Shown here piece after piece: positions 21,940-34,978 of a DNA stretch of 64,000 nt. The notes under the pieces are model-generated. The model did no database searches. It worked only from the letters and a program-made list of their open reading frames with translations, and had not been told where the DNA came from. Each line of letters opens with the position of its first letter. Position 1 is the stretch's first letter. Source of the stretch: Daphnia carinata. Taxonomy: Eukaryota > Arthropoda > Branchiopoda > Diplostraca > Daphniidae. The stretch covers positions 8,740,971 to 8,804,970 of the forward strand of contig NC_081333.1 of assembly GCF_022539665.2 (NCBI RefSeq), given 5' to 3'. Position numbers and translations under genes: made by a program.

Positions 21940-24900
21940 TTAAATAGTACCACTGGGTCCTTCTGGCTCATTTGATCCTGTAACCGTGTTGTAAATTACG
22001 GGGGCCAGTCCATATAAATCTGTTCGCTGATGTGGACCAATAGTTGGCCTGCCCCGTGATCTCGGTGGGGCTGATGCTCCTAATCCGCTTGGACCTAGGC
22101 AAAAGGCTTCCATGAAAAACAATCGGTCAAGGTACAAGCGAAACCTAGTAGATTACCTGGTAAACCTGGCCCTTGAGGCGTATTGCCAAATTGGCGCTTA
22201 AGCTGATCAGCTGCTACTTGTCGCTGCATTAATAATCTTTGAGCATCACCGGGCTGCTGTAAAGCATTCTGTGCAGAGGCAACGGCGGCAGCTGCAGCTG
22301 CTTGCTGAACAGAGAAGTTTTGAAGCTGATCCACCTAAAAACAAACCACAACAATATTTAGTACCGCTATTTAAAACTACAAATCAAATTTTTCGAAGGT
22401 GTGCATACAGTTAGACGCAGTCTTCCCAGGAATTCATCTTGAGTGATCCCAGGATTAGAATTATAAATCATAGCTGCTATGCTGCTCAGTGGAATGCCAG
22501 CCACCGAACGTCCAGCTAATCCTCCCAAAATGTCCGGCATTCCAGGCATACTCATGAAACCAGGCGAATCTTGCATCATCATTCCCATCGGGTTGACACC
22601 ACGCTTCTCGTTTTCAAAATCATCCCATGCGGCTTTCCGTTCCGCTTCAGTAAGTTCTTCATCCGATTTGTTTTCCAATAGCGAATCATGTTCGTGATAA
22701 GTCACGATCCAATCCTTTCTCTGAATAGTCAACTCAGCAAGTAAACGATCTTTAGGTAGTAGAGGCGTCGGCCGGCGCAAGTGGCTGTCGGGTTCGAACA
22801 CGTACAATTCATTCAAATCTGCTGAATTGAAATGCCGCTCGATCTGCTGCTCATCAACCACTCGGCAAGACAGAGACAGCTTCGTTACCTAGAGAAATGA
22901 AATGACAACGTTTGTAGGTGATACTTTTAACATACTGTAATTTTTAAGTGAAATACTTTACCTGACGATCATAGATTTTTTCTTCCATAGTTCCTTGAGC
23001 CAAAAACCGATAAATGTAGCAAGGTTTTTTTTGTCCAAATCTTTGAAGAAAGAGCAAGAAAGGAAACTTATATACATGATCTGCTGATGTAACACATTTA
23101 GGCAAAATCAAACAATTACCGATAAACGCGGAAAATACTCTGAACATCATGCGAAGGATTCCAAGATGCATCAAAAATGATGACACGGTTCGCTGCAACC
23201 AAATTGATTCCCAAGCCACCAGCTTTGGTTGAAATGAGGAAGAGCCGAGAGCGAAGATTTGATGGGTTGTTGAACGCATTGCATGCATTTTTGCGCAGCT
23301 CTGCCGACGTCTGCCCATCTAACCGGAAGTAATCTTGATTCAATCGCCATGTGCCATTATGCTCCTGTTTCAACTATCAAACGACAAGATAATTGGTGCA
23401 ATTTCTTAGAATGCTAAAACGTTACTGCTTACATCAGTGCTAGCAAGACTTGCTCGAGTTTTCTCATTTCGTTCGTCTTCGGCGGCAAGAAATTCTTCAA
23501 TTAAATTCAAGGAGACAAGGGACTGACTGAAGACAAGGACTTTGTCACCAATGAGCTCGCACTGCCGCAAAATATCCATGAGAAGCACAAGTTTGCCACT
23601 GTGTTCCATTTTGACCATGTCCTCGTCTTGGACAAACTGCGACCACCATGTACTAGACATTGGAGTTGTTACGCCCAATTCATCCTCTGGTGGTGGTTGG
23701 TCTCCACGGGCAGCACGAGTTCTCATTCTGAAACCGTTTGATCTTGTTGGTACTGTTTCCATTTCAAAAACGATAACGTGTTAGTTTTCATTGCTTATAA
23801 CTTAACTACAGTGCGGCAATCATCCCAGTTCAACTGTATATAATAAAATCTAAAGCTTACATACCTCGTTCTTTTTCATCACTACTATCGTCCAAACATA
23901 CAACGCCACCATCGTCTTCGCTTTCCGGGCTTTCCCCTCGGTCGTCAATGAAGTCCGCCAAAGATCCCTCTGAGTCACTGTTGTTTTTCGCCTTTGCTTC
24001 ACGATTTAGTTCAGCCAAGAGCAAAGCTTTAGGATGAGTCCAAACACGGCCCAGTTCTTGGAAATCGGCAAACAATCCGGCACCTTTCCCTCGACCAATA
24101 TGGCTAGGCCCACCTTTGGCATGATGTTCGAGGTAATACTGGTACATCTTGATCTGCAATTCCGACATTTTCACGGATACCACGTATTCGTGTTTCGGAG
24201 GTAAGAACGGTGTCAAAACTGCGTAGTCGAACCGCTGCACGGAATCTAAAAAATTCAATAAAATAGTTTTAAAAAACATGTAGCGCTTAAAACGAGGTTC
24301 ATGAGAATCCAGGGAAAAAAAAAAGCATACCTTCAAGCATTTTATGCAAAACGTGGGCTCTTCGTTTCATAACCCGTACATCAGAGTCGGTTGAGTCCGC
24401 AGCTTGTCCGTTCTTAATGGGATTCCCAAAACGATTCGTGAACTCCCTAACAGTTCCCAGTAGGTTAGGTTTTACGAATTGAATCATGCAATGGTACTCG
24501 AGTAAGCTGTTTTGAAGCGGTGTGCCCGTCAAGACGACCCGCCGCCGTGTGGAAATCTTATTCATGGCTTTTGACAAAGCAGTCTTTTCGTTTTTCAGTA
24601 AGTGACCTTCATCGCAAACGACAAGTTGTGGTCCAGGATCAACTAGCGAGCGTGTGAACACATCACGTTCCTTTTTACTGATCTTCTTGTTGTTTTCGTT
24701 GGTCAAATTACGATACATATCGTAGCCGATGATCATAACTCCTCCACCTTCGAGCCAGCTGCGCAACGTGTAAACCCGCAATTCTTTGTTGTTACCCTTC
24801 GCGCTGGCCATTTCGTAAATATCGATATTAGAATCCGGAGGAAGCCACACTTTAAACTCGTTGACCCAATTGAGGACGGTACTAAGAGGACAGACAACCA

Positions 24901-27900
24901 GAACGCGATCGACCTAGAGGAGACAATAATGCAATCATTTTTTCCTTTCAGTTCTGACAGTCACCTGTTAAAAGCAAAATTGGGTAATGACAGCGAAGAA
25001 AAACGTACCTGGCACGCTTTGTTAGTCAGAACGGTGTGCACCAAGGTGACGACTTGTAAACTTTTACCCAGACCCATGCAGTGGGCAAGAATACAGCCGG
25101 AGCCAGGGTGTTCTTTAATCCGCTCGATTGACTCGAAACATGCATCCCACATGAATTTGACACCTTTAACCTGATGAGGCTTCAGTTTCGTAACGATCTG
25201 TTTGTCGACCGTAACTAGTTCTTCTTTGGTTTTCGGATCGAAATCCAAAACTAGGTGATGAGTCTGGGCGTTGATAAGTGCCTGGTCACCAACGAAGGCT
25301 TCATTGTAAAACTTTTGACGTTCGGCAATACGTTTCTTTCTGTCTTCTTCTTCCTTGGCAGCGGCTTTTGTCTCATCCTGTTAAAAATTCGATGAGCGAA
25401 CAAAAAAAAAATTAATCATAATATATTCTTATTACAAATCTGTGTAGAATGCATTTTCTCACCTTAAGATTTGTGTCCTTCATGATCTTCTTGATATTCT
25501 TTCTTCCTTTGGGCCCTCCCGGATCAGAACGTTGAGACTCATTGAGAACCTCGATATCGGAATCATTGGAATCCACAGAGTCACTTGATTGGGCAGTTTT
25601 CTTTATACGACGACGCGATTTAGATTTCGATTTTGCTTCTTTCCCTGAATCATTTTCGTCATCATTCGAAATTTCCTCTAAGTCAGACGGGCTTGAACGT
25701 TTCCTTTTCCGCTTCTTCTTGTCTTTCTCAGATTCTGAAGATTCGAAGTCTGAGTCGGATTGAATACGACGTTTCTTTCTCTCTTTCGTTATTTTCTTCT
25801 TTTCTTTCTTTGATTCCTTGTTTTTCTGTGATTTTTTCGAGTCGGATTCAGCTTCGGGATCGGCAAGTGACATGCGCAAGAGTTTATCAACTTTGACGCT
25901 TGACGTTTTAGAGGCATCGTCTCCATCTGTGCTGAGACCAACAACCTCTTCTTTTCCTTCTTGCATTCCATTGTCATCAACCGGCATAATCTCATCACAT
26001 TCATCGTTCGCTTCCTGAACGCCGATTGGACTATTGGCGATTTCATTCATGTCCATATTAAAATCCGAGTCGGAATCGCTTGCAACGAGCAGAGCTTGGC
26101 GAACGGCTTCACTGCGATTCGGAAGTGTGGAAGCCGTTGACATTTCCGCAACACCAGCAACCTCCGTATCTGCTTTAACGTCTGAATCTGACGACGAAGA
26201 TGATTCCAAATCCGCAAGCCGGAAAGATTTTTTAATATCCTTTCGAGACTTTGTACGTTTCTTTTTAAATTCATCTCTTTTCTTTCCGAAATCATCCCGT
26301 TCACAATCTGAATCAGATTCAATGTGTGAGCTCCTTACAGCGATATTTAATGGATCTTTAACTATGCGATCAATGTCATTTTTGAGCGTATTTTCGTGTG
26401 GTGCACTGTTCTTCACATTTTCCATAGCAAGCACTTCATTCTACAGGAAAAAAATAAGGAAAAAGATGTGTAGAGAAACTTATACATTCAAATATGAAAC
26501 CGTACAGGTGCTTACCAAAATAGTGATGCGATTTACCACAACCGCACACTCGGCTTTCAACTTCGGATCGTCTTCTAATCCAAGTGGTATGCGGCTTCTT
26601 TTCTTCGTCCTTTTTACACGTGGGCTCAACTTCAGTTCAGCAAGACTGTCGTCAGAATCCGTAGAGTCCTTTAATAGTTGTTGTCTTGCCTTTTCATTCA
26701 AATACGGTATTGACGACGACTGATTGGGATTGAAAGATGTTGCAGTTGGGTTGGCTGTCGTCAACTTAGTCTTGCCGACGATTTCGTCATTCGCTGCAGG
26801 TGGAAAACCACTACTAATAGCTTGCCTCGGGCTGGACGTATTTCTAGACAGTTTGGATTTGAATGGCTTCTTGTCTCCTCCTGTGTGAGATGGCGTGCCT
26901 AAATGAGACATGCCGTTTTCCCCCAGTAAGTTGGCAGTAATGAACGAAGGTGACGAAGCTGGAGTTTGCGCTTCTTGCTTGAGGGCGTTTACATGCTCAA
27001 CGTCGTTTTTTATTTCATTTTTAGGCATTGCTCTGTGAAGCGGAACAGTCTCTGCAGAATCCTCGAGATCCAAAATCTCGTTCTGCAGGGTAGCTGAAAA
27101 CATATCGGGTGAGAGAGTATTCGGGTCCGGCTCTCCGGAAAAGGCAGGGAATTGCCCCAGCAAAAGTTTATGATCATCTTCACCCGCAGACTTCTGACCC
27201 TCTTGGAGAACATCAGTTTCAGCTGATTTGCCATCAATTAACTCAGAGAATGTATCGAAAAACTCGATTGGTTCATCATTCGTGAGAGAATTTTCTACCT
27301 CTGGCAGTCGGTTTTCATTGGCTACGATGGGCTGGGTTTCAACTTCGGTAGATGCATCGCTGTCAACGGAAGGCTCTCTCGTTGATAAAGGACTGGGACA
27401 ATGTGGAATAGTTGCCTGACTGCTCATTGAGCAAGCAGATTTTTGAGGCGAATTCTTTACTGAACATGAAGTTGTTGAGCGCGGAGGCGGAGATTCGCGA
27501 ACTTCAGCATAGTAATCTTGCTTACTGTTTGCTTGCCTGAAATTCTTGATTTTGACAATCAGTCGCTTACCAGATGGTTTTTTCGATTCCCGTAATAAGC
27601 TGGATGCTTCCGACGGCAGCTCAACATCAATGTCGTCAGTATTGCCATACTTTTGCTCAAACTTGGTAACAATTTTCTTTTCCAGTAACTTCATATTTAC
27701 GCCAGTAGTAACAACGGCTTTACGAAGTTTGCGGCAGCAGCTAATGACCTTCAGTTTATCTGTTTCTTTGTCACAGAGATTGCTTGTACCTTCTCCGCTG
27801 CCTCCCTCGTCTTTTGACCAACTGGTTCCTACTTTTGCTGCCAATACCTTACAGTACGTGGCTAATTTTTCTGCCTCATTTATGATAGCTGGTAACCAAA

Positions 27901-29035
27901 CAGCGGGATCACTTGAATCAGCGACTGCAGGCGATCCATACAGTGATCGTCGTGATAGCGATTTTCGACTGCGGAAATGAAAAATTTCAGAATATATAAG
28001 GAAGACAAATTTCAAGCGATAAGAGTGTACCAAGGGGCTGATTTAATTGCAGACATCACCATCCTGCACAAAGCTCTTTGTGTCCACAGGGGAACATTGT
28101 TGCAAATTAAACAACTCCATTTACATTTGCTGCCAGTAATTTCCAATAAATTCGCACGACCTAGGCAACGACGTAAGCACGCCTGACAAATAAATGCAAT
28201 AACTTAGTTAAGAAATCCTTAAAATTACTTTTTAATATATATAAAATCGTTACCTTGCAAAATACATTGGAGCACGTATCGCAGCATATCATCATTCCGC
28301 CTTCGGCGCACCAACGACAATATTCATCGTGTCCATTTTCATCTTTGGTAAACGGACCGTTACTGTAGAACTCTCGGCAACTCTAAAGCGCAAACGAATT
28401 ATTTGTAAGAACTTACGAAAGTGCAATCAAACAGGACCTACTTTACAAATAAGCACTCCCAAAACGGGATGAATTCGGATGTTATCGCGATTAACAAGGA
28501 ATAGTTGGCATGAACAAGTGGTGCACTTCAAGGACGTCAGCTGAGCTTGGTTTGCTGAAAACAGACAGAAAAATAATTACATGAAAATTAAAATGTATAT
28601 TAAAGCATTTACCTTCTTTGTATTTCTCAAAAAAGTCACACTCTTTGTCAGTCATTTTCATCAGAGTTTCCTCATCAAAGGTTGAGTTTTCCCTAAAGGA
28701 AGTTAAAGCTTTTGTGTTCGGGGTGACATTTCCGACTACATCATCTGCTACGGAATTTTTTGAAGTTGAGGCAGTAGATGTTTGAATGCCACCGTGATCA
28801 ACACTACAGGTGGCTTCAACCCTCTCCTCTCCAGATGAATCTTCAAACATGTTAGCATCATTTGAAGAATCTTTTTCTAACCTGTTAAATGAAATCAACC
28901 ATTACCAGAAAAGAATTTTTGCATTGCAGAGATGTGTTCTTGTTTATCTTACCCGCAACCTTCATTCACATCTTCCTCATTTTGGTCTGCAGAACCAAAA
29001 TCAGGAATGCTGAAGTCCTCGAAAGACGAGGTCAT
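21940..29035 (-). CDS. ATRX: ATRX chromatin remodeller (ADD finger plus SNF2 ATPase)
   Basis: Nuclear SNF2-family ATPase that, with DAXX, deposits histone H3.3 at heterochromatin. Sixteen exons join in phase: 28953-29035, 28613-28881, 28442-28554, 28254-28382, 28031-28182, 26516-27968, 25463-26440, 25009-25377, 24331-24913, 23865-24245, 23433-23752, 23120-23373, 22962-23040, 22409-22888, 22157-22334 and 21940-22094, giving 1,991 residues. About residues 125-230 form a Cys-rich ADD finger ([30 protein letters not shown]). Residues 250-1060 are disordered, with Ser/Asp and Lys-rich tracts. The ATPase carries MGLGKS (near 1157), DEGH (1283-1286), [31 protein letters not shown] and FRVYRFGQKKP. 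The C-terminal part keeps [20 protein letters not shown] and a Gln/Ala-rich region. All helicase motifs look intact. Most introns are 55-115 bp. The first exon is inferred. Confidence 0.93.
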
Positions 29036-30543
29036 TTTCACTGAACAAAGAAAACAGTAATTTTTATTGAAATTAGCAATTAATATGCTTTGAATGAAAC
29101 TTAGTTTCATTACATGAAAGAAATTTACATTATCAATGAATGACTATGAATCTTTAAGACATTTGGTGTTGAACAAAAAACTTTGAAAGGTAGTCATTTC
29201 ATTTGCCAACGCGTCACTAAAACATTGACATGTTTCTCTAAATGAAAAAGGAGATTCCTGTCTTCGTAAGCAAACGAAATAACATTAATGAAGGGGAAAA
29301 CTATGATACCAAACTGGTTAAAAAAATCACAACAAAACCTAACTTGCGAAGTAAACGATGGCTTTATTTATAATCGCAGATTACCCTTTCGTTTCAATTC
29401 TCCAGTTTTTTCATGCAGTTCTGAGCAATCCCACGAGATAATCCAATAATCGAGAACTCTGCACAAAATGCCACAGCTTGTACCACTAAAACTAAAACCT
29501 AACTAAAATGCAATTGTAAAGTAGAAATACTAAAATGCAACTCCAGGCGCCATTACACCGGCTGACAGCGTTGCCAGCTTGAGCTTTTGGCTTTTTTTCT
29601 ATTTTTTTTTTTGGTTTTGCCTCTTTTGTGTAGAAGCAGGGTACATTGCGCTGAGCCAAGGGCTGTGCGCGCACCTATGTTCAAAAAATCGTCGTCGCCA
29701 GAAAGAGTGCGCAACAGAGAAATAAGAAATGCTTGCTGGATTGTTCGACTCACCGATTTTGAGCGACCGTTGATCAGCGAACTCAAGGCAACTATACCCA
29801 GTTCAGTTCAAAACCTGAAATGGAGTTCCAGTCCGACGCCAAATGGATAATGTATGAGAAAATACGGATGATTAGAGCCCTAGTCGCGCGCGCGGATGCT
29901 GTTTCGCCTCTATTGATTCACGTTTGGAAAAGCATAGCGCTTGCGCCAATTTCAAATTGAATTCAAAAAAAGACATGGAACGAATGGCATGGAGGGAAAT
30001 GGACGATTCCGAGGAAGGGAGAGAGCGAGGGGGAGAAGATCCGTAAGACCATCAAAGCTGATGCTTGATATTACAGAGATTCCAGTGATTATAGACTTGA
30101 ATATGCACAGTCTCACCACCCACCATTCCCGCTAATTCCCCCCCCCTCTCCTCTTCACCCGTCAACTGCTTTCTGTCATTGCTTTTCCATCTATGCATCC
30201 GACGTGTATCCGTTCATCCCTCCATCCGACCACCTTTCCTCTCTCTCTCTTCCACACCAATCTCTTCCTGTTCCCCTTTTGTTGGCCTTTCTCGAATTTG
30301 GTCATTGCTTAGCAACATTATGATGGGGGGGGGGGATTGCAACTACTACTAGGTTGTATAGAGAAACCAAGGACGAGTGTTAGATCGATCGAATAAGCGC
30401 AGGCCGTATTGGGTCATAGACGCAGAGTTGCTGAAACTCTCCCCTTCTAACTGGAAACTACATTACAGTGCTTGATTTTGTTTGTGATTTTTAACTATAA
30501 AACAGTTAAAACCTCTGTATTAAAAAAAAAAAAGGAACTGGAA
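29036..30543. other. Divergent promoter region between ATRX and TBC1D19
   Basis: ATRX is transcribed leftward and TBC1D19 rightward from this 1.5-kb interval. No TATA box could be assigned. Open frames on both strands around 29550-29850 overlap one another and match nothing I know. A CT-rich stretch and a run of ten Gs lie near 30235-30335. Confidence 0.45.
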
Positions 30544-33500
30544 ATGTCCCCAACGAGTTCGACATCTGACCGGGAGACCGTGCAAGAACAGGTGGTCAGC
30601 GTGATGGAAGAAATGCAGATTCTAGGTACATTGGATAAACTCGTCGCTGCCTCGGAGGTAAACTTCTTACAACCCCTTTTATCATGTGTATTCTTTCACC
30701 AAAACAATTTAATGTTACACGCACCTGTAAAAGTGGCAATGAAACCAATGTTTTTGTAAGCTGAATGCATATGGCCCTTGTTAAGAGTTTTCTTTGTAGC
30801 ACATTTGCATTGCTACTCCATTGGGTACTGGTGACTTCCTGGCCGACTTACAACAAGCATTTCGGCTCAATGGCATTGAAACGTGCATCAAGAACGCTTT
30901 GGTATTGTCTCGAAGACGTAAAAACATTAAGGACGAACAGGAACAATTGAATTACATGAGGAAAGCACAAGTATGTGGTTCAAACGTCTTTGTACAGCAG
31001 TCCAACTAATTGTTTAGTAATCACTTTTCGGCAACAGACACACTTCGAACGTCGTGTCAGCAAAGGTGTGTTTGCCCTTTACTGTTTATATAAACTGTTT
31101 CCTTATGCTGACGTCCCTCTTATTCTGTATACATGTAACCTCCATGATAATCAATACAATCCCGACAACTGTTACGCTGAATAATGAGCAGCCCTCTTGA
31201 ACCTCCAAACGGACTTGAAACTCTCCTTGGTTCGTCAACGGTCATCGTCTGAGGCCCAAGAACTATCGTCAAAATGGGACGAACTCAGTACCTACGATCA
31301 AGGTAAAAAGAAAAAGCTAAGGGCACCATACTGTTCTTCTCAAGTGCCTGGATGGGAATAGCAAATCATAATAATGGGTTATCATCAAGGTGGAACCAAG
31401 TTTCTCACAAGTTGTAGACCTCCTAGAGTTAGACTCTGTTCAACCAACATGTAAATGCTCATTTCAAGTGGTTTCTATTTGTGTTATACTATCCGTACTT
31501 TCTGTATGTGCTCAGACGTCGGCTCCATCCGCAATCTGTACTCGTCCCAGGACCTCTACGAGGCGGTGGTGGCTCTCCGGGATCCCGATTACTCCATTAA
31601 CCGGTGCATTCTACTTTGATTTGCATTAGTCACGTAGAACACAGAGCATTATAGAATGTGTGTCTAAAATGAGAGTTTACTGAATGTTGACCACGTCCAC
31701 ACGCGCTCATTATCTATTTGCAGGTTGGAAGAGAAATGGAGTGCAGTCAAGATACCTTTAAATGTACCGACCTTTGAGGATCTGGTAAGTTTCCGATACA
31801 TACCCGATGGCGTTTCCGTTTCCCTCTGCTTGAATTTCACGATACTCCCCTCAGTCTTTTCATCCTGTTTGACATCCACACACACACAGTAGCGATCAAT
31901 ACTGTATCTGCCCCTCTAGGCAATTTCTGTCCGTTTAAGCAAGCCACTAGATAAATAACTTGGTGATTTGGCTCGATATTGTAGTTGTACAGCAGTGATT
32001 TGCTGGGAGAATAGGAAAACTAGAAATAGCGAATTACATGATCAATTTTGCTTTCTAAATTAAAAGTTGGAAACGAGAAATCACGTCAACAAATTCGCTA
32101 TAAGGTAAACATCGTTTTAAAAAAATGAATACCTTATTAAGTTTCATCTGTCGGCTAAGCGGATGTCCTTTCCATGCAAAGTGTGCGCTCCGTTGCCCTA
32201 ACGAATTGGCTACGCGGTTTGCAAACTCCAGTTTTCCCATTTGTGTGGTTCGCGTAGACAGCTCCGTAAATCTCGTTATTCTTTTCTCCTTTTCTTTCTT
32301 TGGAGATCTCACTGTATTATTAAAGGGGTTTATCTACTTCGTCCCAGTTTCCTCTCGCTCTCTCCTTGTTTGTATGCATACACTTATACTTGAATTCTTT
32401 CTTTTTTCGTTTATATCCTCGTTCCGTGTTCCATGCACAACTAGCAAGAGTTTTTTTCAGACATTTGCACGAGTATTGACCCCTTTCTGGGACTTGGCTC
32501 AGCTCTCGTACTTCAAGGCAATTCAAATGTGACCCTGCTAAACCACCGGATCACCCTTGGAACAAAAGGTATGACCTCTTTGGCATTTCACTATGTTTGT
32601 GCACAAAAAATAATTCTTGATTTCCATCATTTTCCTGCATCATTTTTCGCCATCCAGTGGTGGCCGAGAATGACATCCTGCTGTCGGAGGAATTTATTAA
32701 AGGCGGATGTCCATCTCATCTACGCGGCCGTCTCTGGAAGCAAGTCCTTTTATCTCACGTCGGGGATAAAGTAAAAAAAAAAAAAGTTTTCTTATTACAT
32801 TGTGTTTATGTGGACGATACCGTTATTATGTGATTTCTAAAACAGGCCGTTTGTTTGTTTGTTTTTTTCATTTTCTTGCTTGCACGATAATGGAAACATT
32901 ACCATAAACACAACGGGGAATAAACAACAGGAGAAGACCTATTTCCAGGCTAAAAAACAAGCAGTCATCCAAACAGAGTACTTGACGGACAAAATCATAA
33001 TGAAGGTATAAAAATTTGCAAATTTATGTAAACGCAGTTCTTATATAGTCCGAGGCATACACAACAGTATCACGCAGTCGTGATAGAATTACCTGGCATG
33101 TTATCCCGCTATTTGTTGAGCACAGCGGGGATGAAAGAAAGGTTAAACAAAACTGAGATGGAAAGAGAAAAAGAAAATCGTGACCAGTTGCGATTAACAT
33201 TTGGCAAGAGTCCGGGAATATCAAATATAGTCCCGCCGACATGGACAAACGACGATCCTGCAAAATGTGAAGCTGCTACCACTGAAGGCAATAATACTTT
33301 GGCAGCACATTGTGTACCTAACTATTATCACCAAGTGATGGGAGCAACGAGTTTTCTTTTGCTGGAATTAAATGACACTGGCACGAAATCTCAATTTGCT
33401 TTTCTTCTTTTCAACTCGTGAGCTCCGTCGTGAAAACATTTTATGTAAAAGGCAAAAAAAAAAAAAAAAACGAGCGTATGAATGGACGAGAGGGAAAGAG

Positions 33501-34910
33501 CGTGCCCTCGTTTGCCTTTTACACACACACGGCAGTATAACTTCCCGCGTGACAAATTTCGTGACGCTCTTTCATCTCATTCCGACACATTCCACAGTCG
33601 TAAAAAGAAAGAGAAACAAAAGAAAAAAAAAAAATAACAGGTGACAATCTATTCTCTCTTTCGTTTTCAGGACATTCAGCTAACGGCGTCGAGAGACGAG
33701 CATTATTTCGTTTACGAAGATCTCATCTACCAGGTAAGAGTCAAACACGCCCAGGGCAATAGCCAATCAGTCAATTGCCACTGTCTAGACTAAACATAAA
33801 TCTGTGCAGAATTTAAAAAAAAACAAAAGGGCTTTTCCTTAATGCTAGACATAGGAATCGTGTTTGAATTGCACTTATGAAAATGGCTCACTTCCTATTG
33901 ACTTACGAACTCGATCGCTGCTTGTAGGTGTCGCTCTGCTTTTCACGCGACCCTTACGTCTGCCTCCAATTGTGTTCCAAATTCGGGTCGAGGGCCCAGA
34001 CAGCGACACGTTTCACTCCGCTTGATGTTTCCAGTAATGGCAGCAAGACTGGCACTGTAAGGGCCGATGGCGATGCTGCCGGTGGTCAAACTGTTGCCAC
34101 GTCAGCTTTCCCGCCGTCCAGTTGCATCCCTTTCTATGGCTGGGCTATGTACGGTACGTTTTCTACAAAGAAAGCTAGTTCCTTTTATGACCGGTTTTTT
34201 AATCGATCTCGACGACGCAGTTTAAAACATTCCGGCTGAGTGCGCCAAAATACTACGACAACGAAAGAGATTTTTTTTTTTTTTTAATGAACTGGGTTGA
34301 AAACTACAATGATTAGTTTGTTCACATTTTTCTTTCTCATACCTACTGCCAGTGGCTCCACTTTGCTACGTCCACGAAGAGGCCGAAGATATCTACTACA
34401 CGTTGCGCGCCATGTACATCAAATATTGGTCACGATTACATCGATTATCATCGCACGGACAGGGCATTGTCTCGCTGGCTATTCTGTTTGAACGACTTCT
34501 TCAACAGCAGGAACCCGAGCTCTGGATTCACTGTCTTAATAACAACATTGAACCGTAAGAATTGAATTGCTGGCCAATCGTAAGCTTTCCTGCTATTACG
34601 TCTGTTTCTCTTATTATCTTTAAATGTCGATAATGGAACGAACGCCAGACTGAGAATTGCCATGCCGTGGATGGTGCAAGCGTTTAGCGGCTTCCTCATT
34701 CCTGAACAATTGCTCTTCTTGTGGGATCTCATTTTGGGCTTTGATTCTATGCTCCTACTTCCGCTGTTAGCCGCCAGCGTCTTCAGCTTACGTCGAGAGA
34801 ATTTGCATCGCATTCTTTCACACGATTCGGCAGAGACCATCCTCTCCGACTTGTCCACCATCCAGGTAGTGCCTCTACTCCAGATGGCACTCACCCAACA
34901 AACCGGATAA
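30544..34910 (+). CDS. TBC1D19: TBC1D19-like TBC domain protein
   Basis: Member of the TBC (Rab-GAP fold) superfamily; the Rab partner is unknown. Thirteen exons join in phase: 30544-30657, 30800-30970, 31039-31066, 31189-31302, 31516-31603, 31724-31784, 32445-32568, 32658-32770, 32931-33005, 33671-33733, 33928-34153, 34353-34554 and 34649-34910. They give 546 residues, against about 526 in human TBC1D19. Diagnostic blocks are NYMRKAQ, LRDPDYS, IPLNVPTFEDL, GGCPSHLRGRLWKQVL (start of the TBC domain, near residue 249), LTASRDEHYFVYEDLIYQV, CIPFYGWAMYVAPLCYV, SSHGQGIVSLAILFE and WMVQAFSGF. The usual Arg-finger motif (IxxDxxR) and Gln-finger motif (YxQG) are not conserved, so classical GAP catalysis is doubtful; human TBC1D19 appears to share this. 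Exon 3 is only 28 nt. The acceptor at 32444 was chosen over a nearby TTTTTTTCAG because only it keeps the frame. Confidence 0.92.
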
Positions 34911-34972
34911 CACCTGCAAAAACACATCAATCACATTTCTGGAATGATTGTTATGTCGTCTAAGCGTTGTAG

Positions 34973-34978
34973 AATAAA
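34973..34978 (+). terminator. Polyadenylation signal of TBC1D19
   Basis: AATAAA lies 62 nt downstream of the TBC1D19 stop codon, the first canonical signal on this strand. Confidence 0.6.

Noticed and set aside
29553-29850. Overlapping frames on both strands between ATRX and TBC1D19
   Set aside because: Neither resembles a known family and each is the shadow of the other; the interval is better explained as divergent promoter DNA.
32452-32461. TTTTTTTCAG as the acceptor of TBC1D19 exon 7
   Set aside because: Using it puts the exon in the wrong phase and gives an early stop. The acceptor ending at 32444 keeps the frame and restores family similarity.
33080-33421. 113-codon open frame within TBC1D19 intron 9
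   Set aside because: No family resemblance was seen. The flanking exons already join in phase without it, and overlapping frames on the other strand are equally open. An alternative exon cannot be excluded.
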